From Chinchilla lanigera (lineage: Eukaryota > Chordata > Mammalia > Rodentia > Chinchillidae), in NCBI RefSeq assembly GCF_000276665.1, contig NW_004955517.1:2590233-2654232 (forward strand): 64,000 nt of DNA. The letters run 5' to 3'. The first letter of the stretch is position 1, and each line of letters opens with the position of its first letter. Under the pieces are notes generated by a model. That model was given only the letters and a program-made list of their open reading frames with translations, was not told the origin of the DNA and did no database searches. This document shows, piece by piece, positions 21,481-33,700 of the stretch. The position numbers were made by a program, and so were the translations under genes.

Positions 21481-24400
21481 CATTTTTAATTTGTCTTTTA
21501 TAAAATTTTATGAATTCAGATTCTAATAGGGAATCCTTTCCTCTGTTTAATTCCCCATATTGACCACGTTAAATGAAAAAATTACTCGATAATTACAGAC
21601 AGATTCTTCCACAACAGGTGGTCTCTGCAATTTCAGGAACATCTGGAAGGAGATGCAAATATGTACAGAAAGAAAAACAATATTACGTAAGATGATCATG
21701 AATCCAAAATGAGTGATATGATGCAAAATATTTTCTTATTTTCCCATTGTAGTACTCATGTGTTTGATATGCTTTTGCCTGTAAATAACAGAGAAGCCAA
21801 CTAAAATAGGTTTAAAAAATAGGAAAGATCTATTGTCTCTCAAAAGCTGAAAATAGGGTCATTTCAGAGCAGGTTAACAGAATGGCTCATTATTGCTGGA
21901 GCTTCAATTTATCACACGCTTCTGAGCTTCTTCCCCACCTCACTGAGCGCCAGCAGCTCCCGGCATGACAGCTCCAGCAGACAGCAGGGTGGAAGAGAGG
22001 AAGGGAAAGAACTGGGGTCTTCTCTTAGGTCTCCACTTCTAACAGCAAAGGAGAACAATTAGAAATCTGTCATATCCCCGGGGAAATAGAAATACTACAA
22101 ATGGCAAAGGTCAAGCTAGACTCACACTGGAGTTGGTACAAAATCCGTGAGATCCAAGGTCCACCGATGACCCAACAGTCAGTATCCGGAGCTGTTACCT
22201 TGTTGCCTAAGGAAACACTAAAGTTCACCATTTTCATTTCATAAAGTGGGGCTTCGTTAGGTCCATTCTGATCTCCTTCCTCTTCCACTTACCGTCTAAT
22301 TTTCCTTTCTGTCCTTTCTGACCCAGAGCCTGTTTAGGCTCTCAGGCAATCCCAGAGACCACCACTGCTTGTGTCCCTGTCCTGTAAGAGTGAAGGTGAT
22401 CCTGATGGTTGGTACCTCCTTCCACCTGGGCAAAGCCTAGATGCATTTCCACCTTCAGAATGGACCGGATACATGCTAAATGTGGGTGCGACTGACCACT
22501 GTCCTGCACTAGAAACTTGGTTTTTCAGACATCCAGTGGCATTGTGGAGAGGTGCGTGCATGGATGTCACCGGATGGAAAGAGGACACAGTGTCACGGTG
22601 GAGTGTTGTGCTGGCTGGAGTCCTGTCTAGCACAGGCTGCAAGATCTGCCTTATGAGTAATGGAAAATTCTTACTCACAAGATGATTTATGTCATAACTG
22701 GTAAGGAGTCCAAGCCATGGTGGCTCGTGGCCCTTTAACAGTGTCTTGCAAATGGTTCTTTTCTCCCTAATTCACTGGCAGCTGCGTGTTATGGGATAAT
22801 AACTTTTCCGATAAGTCCCCAGGGTGAGGTCATTCTCATTTGTAAATTGTCTCAGTTATTCCTTCACCTCCAGAGATACCTTTACACCTTTTTTATTCCT
22901 CTGCACAAAAGACCTGTCTCCTCTTTTATTTCCTTTAGACTTCAGAGGCCCACACAGCAAAAGTGTACACTGTAAGCCACAGGAAAATTCTTTACCTTTC
23001 CATATATGTCTTTAACATTGTCCACATGCTGAGGGAAAACATTTGCACTTTTTCCTAGAGTGTAGGCTACTACAATGAGTGCCCTATAAAAATAGAATGA
23101 GTGCTCCCAAAGCAGGAAAAAGTGGAGACTGTAAGAGTTAAGTTGTAGATTAAAGTAGATTGAACATTTTTATCCTATTAAATCAACAAGTTTTAAAAGC
23201 AGTGGCCAAGTCTATTTGAGAAAGTAAAAGTGAAGAGTGGGGAAGAAACTAGCTCTGCAGGGCAAGCTTGGGCCGAGTAAAAGGACAACAAGCAATAAAA
23301 TGGCACGCTAGAGAAAGCAGGGCGGGCTACAGTGAAGTCATGATAGTGATGGCACAAACGAACAAATTCTTTTGCTGGTATTGACTGCTATGGATGTTGT
23401 GTCTCTAGGCATATTATTTTAAAAAGCAGCAAAAGAAACTAACAAAACTCATGAGGCGTAAAGAGAGAAGGTGTAAAGGGATGAAATGGGTGGAGAAGTT
23501 CTGAACTTTGCTCCATCTTACATATGACTCCAACCTAATTAAACCGTCTCCTAGCTGTATAGAGATACAAGGAAATAAACAAGATTAATGAAGACATAAG
23601 CCATCTGATAATCTATTTCCAGCTCTTAAATCTTTTAAGCATTAAACAGTTGCTTGACAGGTGGGATGGGTATTTGAAAGGCTTGATAACGGTAGCATGG
23701 TATGGGATACCTCTGCCATGATAGAGCGGGGTTGACAAGGCAGGATAGGTGCATGACGCCTGTCACATTTTAACAGTCCAGGGCTGAGTGTGTGATCTTG
23801 GAAGAACACAGTCAGAGCATTGGAGGAGAATCTCAGTCAGAGACACATACTGAGTCCACGTCTATAATGAAACTTGTAAAACAGACTCCACAGTTCAGAC
23901 TCATGGACAAGATCCTGCACAGTCACAGCCTGGCGAATGGTCAGTCCCACAGGAAGATGGGGTTAGTGTCATTTCATCCCCCAAAACAGTATTCTCCAGT
24001 CTTGATTGTAATCAAACCTAAAAGTCTTAATATTTTCTTTATTATTTTTGAAAGATCAGAAGTTGTAATATAATTACTAAAAACATAACAAAGCAATGAT
24101 AATTTTAGAATCCATCCTTTAAAGATAATACAACGTTTTCAAGATAGAGAGATACTAAACTTCTCCTACTACTACACTTCAAAAATCACTACCAGGAAAC
24201 AACACACTTACTTACTAGCTTTCTGAAATTGTGCCTTGAGGATTGTATTTTGTTCCACTTTGATCCGTGTTAAGTACCAACGACCCCTAAGAATGTTGAA
24301 ATATATAAGTCCCACCTGTCATGAAAATTAGATGAGTCTTACATTTTTTCTTATATCTAATAGCACAAAGAAAAACCTGCAAACTTAAACCTCCCTATTG

Positions 24401-24500
24401 TGTAGCTTCTTTTGTGTTTAACATAACATGAAGTCTGTCCTGTTTTATGCTTCCGAATTTTCTGCTAGTAATTTTTCATTGTGTAAAAATCATGCCAAAA
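21481..24500. other. Unique DNA, about 3 kb, no gene or clear repeat
   Basis: The segment 21780-22030 may be an old MER-type repeat that I cannot name. Frames 22334-22678 (minus) and 22371-22685 (plus) overlap on opposite strands and neither shows a domain. The rest holds nothing recognised. Confidence 0.4.
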
Positions 24501-25245
24501 TTGTCCCAGAGCAGATGGGACAGGGCTGGGAAGAGACCTGAGAAGAGAGGTTTCCGGGAGAGAAGGAAAGGAGCTGCTGAAGAGAAAGGAGCCAAATTAG
24601 CCAGGCCCCTCCCTCCTTTGTTAAGATGAATTAGATGAATTCCCAGCCAGGACCAAAGGATGAGGCCCTCCCTGCTCCTGCTCTAACTATAAGCCCTGGG
24701 AACGCTCAAGTCAGTGAAAGAAGAGTGAGAAGGAGGCGAGATGGTTCCAGACCTGAGGACTTGAGGACCCCTATAGTACCTGTGCTGCAGCCCCCACTGG
24801 ATGAAGGAGGTGATCTGGACCCCTGAGCCAGTAGAGAGAGAGGTCTCATTGGCTCATTGCTTCCCTACACTAAAAAAAAAAAAGAGCCTGTCTGGCACAT
24901 GAAGGAAGGTCAATACCATAGGTAAGCAGCATGACTGAGGGCATCTGGGGACAGAGCTCTGTCTCTCTGTTCCTGGACCGAAAGCTCCCACCTCCAGAGA
25001 CACTGAGACCAGGCCTGGGGAACCCCAAAGCTCTCAGACATCACCAAGAACCAGCGGGAGCTGAAGAGCACTATGCAGCCCAGCAGACCCAAACATCACA
25101 TCCTGACATCTCAGCTGTCATCGGAATCATGGCTGCAAATGCAGGCCAAGACTGTGTGCTGAACGGTGAGCGAGGCCCCTTCCATCTCAGACAGAATGTC
25201 CACCGTGTAACCGGAAGTCATTCATCATACTAAGAGCGTCACGTG
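24501..25245 (+). other. GC-richer leader upstream of a decayed LINE-1; possible L1 5' region
   Basis: This block is GC-richer than its surroundings and sits directly upstream of LINE-1 ORF1-like sequence on the same strand. Its end ('aagaaccagcgggagctgaag', 'gacatctcagctgtcatcggaatcatgg', 'gagagaacagccgattgat' just beyond) is consistent with the leader of old L1M elements. An alternative is a decayed processed pseudogene, but no known protein is recognisable. The frames 24447-24629, 24635-24826 and 24931-25233 are unsupported. Confidence 0.35.
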
Positions 25246-27130
25246 CTGAATGAGAGAGAACAGCCGATTGATGTAGTCATTCATAAAGACAAATCAGATG
25301 TTGGGATTATCTGATGGAGTATTTAAAACAGCCAGCATAAAATGCTGCAACAATCAATTAGAAATTCTCCTAGAGCAAATAAATAATAGATAAGCTCAAC
25401 AAAGAAATAAAATTAGTTAATAAAAATAACCAAATGGAAATTAACTCAAAAATATATCCTTAATATAATACTCCTTGGTTGGCCTAAGTAGTATACTAGA
25501 GCTAATAGAGAATAGAATCAATAAACTTGAAGACAAGAATAGAATTTACCCAATGTGAACAAGAGAATCAGATTGAATAAAACACAAAAACTCAGGAATC
25601 TGAGATGATAACAAAAAAACCCAATATACACATCGCCATATCAACAGTTAAAGAAACCATGACCATATCAGTTAATATAGAAAAAGCATTTGACAAATCC
25701 AATGCCCATTCATGATAAATATGCTCACCAAGTTAGGATTACATGAGAAATTATTTTAGGAGTGCACAAAAAGTTATAGTTACCATCATATTTAATGGTG
25801 AAATAGTGGATATTTTCACTTTAGTATTGGTAACAAGGCAAAGAAAAGATGTCCGTTCACTACCCTCTTGCTCTACATAGTACAAGAAATTCTAGTCACT
25901 GAAATAAGGCAATTCAAAGAAATAAAAGGCATTTAGATTAAAAAGGAAGAATCAAAACTGTTTCTATTGGTGGGTAACAAGATTGTTTACATAAAAACTT
26001 CCAGGAACCCTACAAAAATACTCATAAAGTTGATAAATCAGTTTAGTAAGCTTGTAAAATATAAGACTAACACATAAAAATAAATCATATTTCTATATAC
26101 TAACAATGTACATGGAGACATTAAAATTTAAAGCATAATGTCCCTTAAATCACTCCAAATAAAATGAAATAATCAGGCATATCTTTAATAAAATGTGCAC
26201 AAGAGCTGTATGCTGAATATTATAAAATGTTGATGAAAGAGATCTGAGACCTAATTAAATGGAGAGGCATACTATATTCATGGATGGAAAGACTGTACAT
26301 AATTAATATGTCAGTTATCTCTAAACTGATCTGCAGACTTAAAGAAATTCCTAGAAAAATCCCAGCAAGTGTTTGTAGACAAAAACTTATTCTAAAATTT
26401 ATATAGAAAAACCATGAAACCAAGTGGGAATAATTACTTTTCCTGATATTAAAGATTACCATATAGCCACAGTAGTCAAAACAGTGCAGAATTAACAGAG
26501 GTGGATGTATAGACAGATGCAACACAATAGATAATCCAGACCTAAACCTGTGCAAAAATATCCAAATAGCTTTTGACGAAGGCATAAAAGCAGTTCAGTG
26601 AAGGAAGGATAGCCTTTCAACAAAGGACGCCAGAATATTTTGATATCCATAGGCAAAAACAGATATATTAAAAAGGGTTCTAAGTTTAATATGCCTGTAT
26701 AAAATGAACCATAGACTATGAAAAGTTTTAGAAGAAATAGGGGAAAATCTTTGGATTTTCAAATCCAAATTTTCAAATTGACTTGTCAAATTGTTCTTAG
26801 ATTTAACATCAAAATTAAAAACACGATCTAAAAAAATATATGTGAGGAGAACAAAAGGACAAACTGCAGGCTTTGACCTCTTCCCAACCATGGACTAGTG
26901 CTTAGACTATAAAGCACAATTTTAGAAATGGAGCACAGATTAATAGTTGCCAAGGATTAGAGACAGGCTTCTTTATGGAAGTACAAAGGTGGAGCAGGTT
27001 ATAACAGAAAAATACAAAAGATCCTTGCTATATCGAAAGGTCCTGTAATCAGTATCTTGACTGTGGGGCCGCTGAAATTTGCTGTTCCTTAATAGAGAAC
27101 TACACAGGTGATACAATTGTAAAGAATTAA
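25246..27130 (+). mobile_element. Decayed LINE-1 with ORF1 and ORF2 remnants
   Basis: Sense, A-rich LINE-1. ORF1-like landmarks: 'agaatagaatcaataaacttgaagacaag' and 'acccaatgtgaacaagagaatcag'. ORF2 reverse-transcriptase-region landmarks: 'gaaaaagcatttgacaaatccaatgcccattcatgataaa', 'aaggcaaagaaaagatgtcc', 'tacaagaaattctagtcactg' and 'tatttctatatactaacaatg'. Much of ORF2 between ORF1 and the RT region is missing, so there is an internal deletion. Stops in every frame make it dead. The long minus-strand frames 26220-26585 and 26595-26891 are antisense artefacts. Confidence 0.8.
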
Positions 27131-27171
<41 letters not shown>

Positions 27172-27175
27172 ACTC
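27131..27175 (+). repeat. (AC)n microsatellite
   Basis: About 17 AC dinucleotides followed by an imperfect 'ctcacacactc' end, at the 3' side of the LINE-1. Confidence 0.95.
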
Positions 27176-27934
27176 TAATGAGTACAAGCAAAACTCAGAA
27201 AATATGACTAGAATCAGTGTATTAAATTAATGTCAATATCCTAATTATAATGCTTTACTATAGTTTTGCAAAATTCCACCATTGGGGGAAATTGTAGGGA
27301 AAGAGTACAAGGATCTCGTACTTACATCTTACAATTATGTGTGTCTATAATGATCTCAGTCAAAATTCCATTAAAAATAAAGAATCGCTTATTTCAATAG
27401 TTGAAGTTCTTAATCTATTTAACTATGTCATCCCGTTAATATGAACAGAACAACATCTTTCATAGGAAACAAGAGGAGGGACACAGGCCAGCGGACCCAG
27501 AGCAGAACACATTGCACCCTAGTAATAAGAACTCTTGGCTACAGGCAAGTCATCACTCGAACAGGTATTTAAAATTACAGTTTGAGCTTATAAAGTCTGC
27601 TTCTTCTGTATACCAGTGTCTCACATGGACTGATTTCTACAGCTGGAATTTGTTAGAGGCAAACAACTGTTGTTCATTTTTTAGTGCTAGTCTGCTAAAA
27701 GGCTACTTTAGAACATGACTTGTATCTTGAGCCCAAAACAATGCACGCCAGGAGTCCCAGCTCTGTGTGCCTATCCTGCCCTTCCGAACCATCCTGCAGC
27801 AGGTACCTAAAGACCTAGGGCGTGGCAAGCATACAAATGAGCCCATTTTGCCACACACCTAAGTTACATTCTCCCACCAAGCCTTCATCAGAAGAAGAGT
27901 TGACATTTTGATCTTTGTGTATCTTTCTCCTGGG
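27176..27934. other. Unique DNA, nothing recognised
   Basis: Possibly further LINE-1 remnant up to about 27265, then nothing recognised. Confidence 0.4.
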
Positions 27935-28268
27935 TCTGTTTCTCACAATGGAGTACTATAGTACCATAAAGAAGGATAAACTTGTGTCACCCATAGGAAA
28001 ATGGATGCAGTTAAGACCATCATGGTAAATGAAATAAATGAGACACAAGCTTAAATATCACGTTTCCTTTTATTTGAGAAACCCAAAACGTAAAGAGCAA
28101 AATAAAAGCTAGGTTATAGGAAGTAGGGAGATAGAGCTTTCTCACATGGGAAGGAGATTAGGGGATAGAGGGAGGACAGGGGAAGGGATGGAAAAGGAGT
28201 TAAGGTGTATTATGTAATGTCCATCACTATGTAATCATTATGTACTGTAAATATGTACTAATAAAAAA
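27935..28268 (+). mobile_element. LINE-1 3' end (ORF2 tail plus 3' UTR)
   Basis: 'acaatggagtactatagtaccataaagaaggataaacttgtgtc' and 'ggaaaatggatgcagttaagaccatcatggtaaatgaaataaatgagac' are the last part of ORF2. The purine-rich 3' UTR ('ggaaggagattaggggatagagggagg') ends with 'gtactgtaaatatgtactaataaaaa'. Confidence 0.85.
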
Positions 28269-28340
28269 TTTATTTATTTTTGGTACCAGGAATCAAACTC
28301 AGGACCTTGTACTTGCCAAGCTGGCCCTTCAGCCCAAAAA
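28269..28340 (-). mobile_element. ID SINE inserted at the LINE-1 tail
   Basis: Antisense ID: 'tggtaccaggaatcaaactcaggaccttgtacttgccaagctggcccttcagccc'. The upstream half of the A-box side is truncated. An 'aaaaattt' match on both sides (about 28264 and 28337) may be its target duplication. Confidence 0.75.
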
Positions 28341-30449
28341 TTTTAAAAAGAGAAGAAAGGAGCTTGGCAATGATATGACTGGAAGGAAGAACAGCTGTCA
28401 GTAGTGTTTCTGTGGGTTTTCTCTGTCTGTGTATCATAAACATGTTACTTTCACGTAGGTAAGGTAGTTAATCAGCATGACTTAGGAATCATGGCCCAGG
28501 AGATGTACTAGGTTAAACGCATCTGGAAAACAAATCTCTACCCTGCCACACAGCTCAGCTTTGTGTCCTGCTAACCTTCTCAGTTTTACTGATAATTACC
28601 ACAAATGATCTGATGTTTCTAAGCAGATTTGAACCAGGGGCCAGGCACACCTACACGAGTGAGTATTATTTTAAAAACTGCAGACTCAGTTGCACAGGCT
28701 CTCCCAGGGATTCAGCAGAATTGCATGTGTGAGGTGGCACCGGCAGTGGTGGGACGGGCACATGGGGGCCTGGTGGCTGGAGATACAGAGTGTGTGCCAT
28801 GGACGAGTCTTGGGTGCCTCACTAGGGAGCAGGGTGCTCATGCTGAAACCGATGGGCAGTGAGTGCAGTATTCACTGGCCACCCCTGTTAGCCTGGCATG
28901 AAGAAAAGGGAATTTGAATCTGTGTCCTCCCACATGTGCATCTTGCAGGGAGCTGGAACAGCTTTTTCACGAAGCCCAGTGGAGTACTCTATGAACCAGT
29001 TGATCCTCAGGCCTCACGCAAAACTTGCTTAGCTGGTGTGCAGTAGGCTCTAGACAGCCCTGTGCTTGACCACTTCATTCGGAGGCACGACTTCCGCGGC
29101 CCACACTTTGCGATGGATGGTGAATGACTGAGATTCAAAGCAAAACCCTCAGCTCTGAACACACTTTCAGATGTAATGAAAAAGTAGGTTCCAAATAAAT
29201 GTCATATCATGGTTTATGAACTCTCCTTACAGAGCAGATCTGGTGGGTCCCAGGAAAGGGAGTTTAGCACATTTGTCGTTGGTTCCATCTGTATGATCAT
29301 TGGGAGTTTTTCAGTCTCTAGGCAAGAATAAGCAAATTTTCCGAGAAATTAGAGCATGTATAATCCAAAGCATGGGCACTAGAATGGAAAGGCAGATTGG
29401 AGAAGGGGCCAAGTCTAGGAACTGTTCCTAAGGGACTGGAACAGCAGTTGCAACCCACTGGCTCTTAGAGCCCTCTACTGATGGAGTCTGATATTTTGTC
29501 ACAAGTCTCTCAGTTTTAGCTGTGAGAAGTTCTATCTGAGGCCGCTTAGAGCAGCTCCCTGGAGAAGGCCCCTGACCGTGGTCTCCCCTACACTGACCCT
29601 TCTCAGCTTGAAGTGTCTAGAGGAAAACTACACCCCCTCTCCCCTAACCACAGTCAGGAATAGCTCTTCAGAGAGAGGAATATTGTAGACAACTAAATTA
29701 GTTATAAACATTACAGGCGGCCAGACAGGGCTGGCCCCTCTGCACAGAAGACAGCTGTGGCCAGAGGCGCATTTACTGAAGGCCAGGCTTGAAGAAAAAG
29801 TGGGTTATTACACCCACATACTTCCTCTGGGGATAACACTGATATTCTAAATGGCCTCAGTCACCGAAGGTGGGGACCAAATCTCCATAACCCACCCCCT
29901 CCCGCCTAACTCCAACTGACCATGCGGATGGAGGCAGGGACAAACGTGCTAGACTCCTCTTAGTGGGACCCACACCAGATTTGCTTTGTAAAGACAGTTT
30001 GTAGGCCACAACACGACTTCTTGGAACGTATTTTTGTTACCCCTGGAAGTGTGTTCAGAGCTGAGGGTTCTGCTCTTCCTTCCGGGAAAGCCCTTGTCCA
30101 TCCCTCACTGTGTGGCTTTGCTCAATAGAACACCCTTGAGAGGCAGGGTCAGCAGGCAGCCCACTTTCCAGGGCACCCTTCACCCTCTGTCCTCCTTACA
30201 CAGGGCTTTCTTTCTTTCAATAATTTTTTTCTACTCTTAAAAAAAAAAAGTACATTCCAGTCACCACTAGAGGGTAGTGTATCAAAATTTGGAGTTTTGA
30301 ACCCAATTTATTTTAATTCTGTGACTTTCTTTTTTGTTAAAGAACCAGAGGACGGTGTATAACATTTTAAGATGTGAGAATGCCAAAGTGACGTTTCTCC
30401 TCTGCTTTTTCTAGTTTGATCAAATACGGTCTCAAAATGAAATATCTCC
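28341..30449. other. Unique DNA, about 2.1 kb
   Basis: No gene or repeat recognised. The plus frames 28629-28862, 28690-28917 and 30034-30240 are short and domain-free. A 10-A run sits at 30239-30249. Confidence 0.45.
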
Positions 30450-30600
30450 TCAGCTGCTGACACATCACCGTTCTGCAGATGGCAGCGATGACAGAGGCAG
30501 CCGAGCCCCCGCCCCCATTTCACAGGTAGAAACCCCATCCCCCAGAGGCTAAGGGCCTCTAAACCGACAGGCAGAGCTGGGCCGCTCCTAGGCGGCCTGT
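30450..30600 (-). mobile_element. Possible MIR fragment
   Basis: 'cccccatttcacaggtagaaaccccatcccccagaggctaag' resembles antisense MIR ('cccattttacagatgaggaaactgaggc'). Confidence 0.5.
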
Positions 30601-30859
30601 GACCCCAGAACCATGTCCTATGTGCCATCTTAACGGTTAGATGGCTGTGCACGGTCGCCTTTTGGTTCCTTTAGCTCTGGTCCCCCGCATAGCCAGGATC
30701 TGAAATTCCTAGAACGGAACGGAGTAACCATGTCAGCACTTCACAAACCCTGCATAGCCTCCTGCAGAGGAGGTACAGCAGCTCCGAGTCCTAACTCCGT
30801 GGTCTCTGCCTTTTCATCCTGGGCACCTCTGCCCTTTTCTCCAGTGGTAGAGATATACC

Positions 30860-31330
30860 CCCATCGGCTTTCCGCGGCTGTGACAGACCCCAGAGAAAAC
30901 AGGCGCGAAGGAGAAAAGGTTACTGTCGCCCAGTTTCTGCCCGCGGCCCTGGGCTCTCTGCGCTTGGGCCTGCGGTGCGGGCAGGGCCCGCGGACGCGGC
31001 TGGGTCCCAGGAGCTGAAGCCTCAGAACCAGAACCAGACGGGCCCAGACGCGGCCCCACACCCAGGGGTAGGGCCCTGCAGAGGTCTGCGCTCCAGGCGG
31101 AAGAATCAGGGATCTCCCGCCCGCGGACAGAGGCAGAGAACAGGCTCTGCTTAAGAAGCTTTGCCTGAGGGAGGGCCCGAGCATCCTGTCTGTCCACTCC
31201 TCCGGGTCTCAGCAATCTGAAGACAGGGCCCGCCTTGGGGGTGGGCTCCCCGCTCCATCGGCTGTCCCACACAACACTCATCTCTGACCCACCTCGGGAC
31301 CCCCGGGGGAAGCTGCCTGGCCGGTTTTCC
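30860..31330. promoter_or_regulatory. CpG-rich patch, candidate CpG island
   Basis: Many CpG dinucleotides (about twenty between 30870 and 31140, counted by eye) with high GC, in a window that is otherwise CpG-poor. Features include 'cccgcggacgcggctggg' and 'cccgcccgcggac'. It could be an unannotated promoter or an orphan CpG island. Two long minus frames (30741-31184 and 30814-31281) and one plus frame (30730-31017) overlap it; they follow from the low stop-codon density of GC-rich DNA and show no domain. No TATA box or clear splice donor stands out. Confidence 0.5.
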
Positions 31331-31695
31331 TGGCATCTCTCAGACCATCACCCTCATATCACAGCAAGTCAAATAAAAAGAAAACAGCCAGCTAACCTAG
31401 TTGTTCCTCTTGATAAAATAAGGGAAATGTGGTAAACAGCCCTGCAAATTATCCAGTTTGTATTTTAAGTGGTCTTGGGTTTGATGAAGAAATCTCAGCA
31501 AACATGTTGCCCTTGTTTCCGTTTTTGGTTTTCCTTTTTTGTTCTGACAGGCAGCGTTCACTTCGCTGAAAGGCTTCGCACCTGGTGAAGCCATGTGCTT
31601 CCAGGCCTAGCTTTCTGCAGTGAAGTCATGCAGGCCTAGCTCCCTACCCCAAGGGCCGCTGAAAGCAAAGGCAGCCTGTTTCCTCATTTTGTGGT

Positions 31696-31696
<1 letters not shown>
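31331..31696. other. Unique DNA, nothing recognised
   Basis: No repeat or exon recognised. Confidence 0.4.
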
Positions 31697-31741
<45 letters not shown>

Positions 31742-31816
31742 GTATGGGGAATAGAACTCATGACCTCAGGCTTGCCAGGCAAGCACTTATGCCCCTGGGC
31801 TATATCCCCAGCCAGG
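31697..31816 (-). mobile_element. ID SINE with a 42-nt A-tail
   Basis: 42 T residues (31697-31738) precede the antisense ID body 'atggggaatagaactcatgacc..tgccaggcaagc..ctatatccccagcc'. The long pure tail suggests a recent insertion or a slippage expansion. No target duplication was recognised. The Phe-rich plus frame 31691-31912 is an artefact. Confidence 0.9.
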
Positions 31817-32149
31817 CGTGGACCAGCTTCAGTGGGAGCCCTAGAGTTTGGCAGGTACCACAGCGGTGTTATCGTTCTGAGAAGAAGCAGGGCTATCACG
31901 GCTTTATCTTGATACAAGTGATTTCCTGAGAATAAAGACTTAAGAATTTAATTAGGGCACATGCAGGAGTCACGGAGCGATAATCTAACATTTCCTCCTT
32001 TTTAATGGGAAGCATGAATCATTCCATGCCCTTTAAAATCATATCTCTGAGCATTCTACTGATACATAACAGGAAATTCCAGATTTCCAAGGTACAAACC
32101 AGTCTTACCATTGCAATAATAACTGAATTACCCAAAGTTCTAGTAAGTT
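31817..32149. other. Unique DNA, nothing recognised
   Basis: No repeat or exon recognised. Confidence 0.4.
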
Positions 32150-32350
32150 TCAGGCACTGGGATAAGAGGTTTACCCGTAAAATATAATTTATTTCTCACA
32201 ACTCACAGGGAATTTGCCATTGTTGTATCTGTCTCACAGACGATGCCGCTGAGATTGGGAGAGGCGGGAAGCTAATGTAGCAGACAGGAGATGGACTCTT
32301 CAAAGCCGAAGTTCAAGCCCCTGCTCCTGACTGCTGCACGGTGCTTAGTT
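32150..32350 (-). mobile_element. MIR SINE
   Basis: Antisense MIR: 'aggcactgggataagaggtttaccc', 'tctcacagacgatgccgctgagattgggagag' and 'gccgaagttcaagcccctgctcctgactgctg' in the expected order. Confidence 0.7.
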
Positions 32351-32449
32351 CACGTACAGAGAGACGCGTCCCGCGAGCGCAACTGTGGATAACCCCGCTT
32401 AGCCTTGAACATTCACACAGTTTTCTCTTTAAGGCTAATGTACTTTGAG

Positions 32450-32805
32450 GGGAGTGTCGTGGGTACTTTTCTCTCTTTGCTGACCCAACACCCAAAATTA
32501 AGGAAGGAAAGGTTTATTTAGCTTGCAGTTCCTGCAGGTTTCAGTCTGCACTCGGCTGGCTCCAAGACAGGGTGGCACATGGCAGAGGGCAACAGTTCAT
32601 GAATAGCAAAAACAGCAAGAGCAAAAGGGGAGGAGAAGCCACAGGCAGCCTCTTTCCCTCCCTTACATTGTATGTAAACTACCTGCCCCAGGGAGGGTGT
32701 AGCAGTCACACCCATAATCCCAGCACTGGACCATGGATCAATCATAAACTGTCATGACTGCGTGAGGCTTTGGGGGGACATCCAGACACATACCATACCA
32801 GGGAG
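32450..32805 (-). mobile_element. ERVL-MaLR solo LTR with 5-bp target-site duplication
   Basis: LTR body 32455-32800 (346 bp) is flanked by 'gggag' at 32450-32454 and 32801-32805. On the minus strand it starts 'tggtatggtatgtgtctgg' and carries 'catgatt'/'gcatataa'-type zones shared with the copies at 50178 and 61467. It ends 'acccacgaca'. Solo LTRs form by recombination between the two LTRs of a full element. Confidence 0.93.
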
Positions 32806-33589
32806 GGAAAGGGTTAATTATTAGCCATACCTTAGGCAGTGAGACTAGCCTGCCAAAGCCAAGGTAGGGTTAATGTCTAGGACAAAATTTCAGCCAGGCC
32901 TGATTTTTATGCTCTATTTACTGTAGCAGACCAGAGTCCTTCTTTCAGAATCTCTGTAAACAGGAAGAACAAATAGTCAATACATTAAAAGGATCAGAAC
33001 CTAGACATGCAATGCATATCCACACTAGCAACAAGACTGTCATCTCAGATATGTTACACTACTGTCCTGGAGCATCAAGGGAGATGCCTCACTTCACAGT
33101 GGTTTAAAGCATATCCTGAGCATGCATTAATCATGCAAGAGGGAAACAAAACCACTGGACAGGCAGAGGAGCAATGAGATTCCTATTCCAGAGAGGCAGC
33201 AAGGGATAGTGCTGGGTTGCACATTGTCTGCTCCATGTTGGCATCTGATTCCAGGTGGTATGAGGACACTTTTATAGGGGAATTTAACAGTTGTGTGTGC
33301 ATTTAATAGTATTAGAGAAAACACCAGCATCTAAAACTGGTGATTTCATGGATATTATTTCTTTGGATACAGCTAATTTTTAAGCAGTAGGCAAATTTAG
33401 ATGTTTTGAATGACAGTGTCAAGTTAATATCGATAGTGGTAAACAAATATAGACACAGATTTGAGAATGCTAAAAATAAGAGATTAGAAATGGGAAATTT
33501 CAATCTCAAATGAATGGACCATAAGCATTTATCGTATACTGATTCCACCCAAGTGGTAGAATCAGTATGTGCAAAGGGCTTAGACTCCT
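32806..33589. other. Unique DNA, nothing recognised
   Basis: No repeat or exon recognised. Minus frames 33127-33330 and 33312-33548 have no domain. Confidence 0.45.
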
Positions 33590-33700
33590 GGTACTGCTTT
33601 CTGGTTCTGAAACGGACTAAGCATTTGCCTTTGGATAAGTCATTTTATACCTCTAGTCTAAGGAGCTTTGACTAGAAATTACAGGGACTATGTACCCATA
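33590..33700 (+). mobile_element. MIR SINE fragment
   Basis: 'tactgctttctggttctgaaacggactaagcatttgcctttggataagtcattttatacctct' follows the MIR sense order ('gtgtgaccttgggcaagtcacttaacctct'). Confidence 0.6.

Noticed and set aside
26220..26891. Two minus frames of 121 and 98 codons
   Set aside because: They are antisense to the sense-oriented LINE-1 ORF2 remnant.
30741..31281. Two long overlapping minus frames (147 and 155 codons) and a plus frame
   Set aside because: All three overlap in the CpG-rich patch, where stop codons are rare; no protein family is recognisable in any of them.
31691..31912. Poly-Phe frame
   Set aside because: It translates the 42-T tail of an antisense ID.
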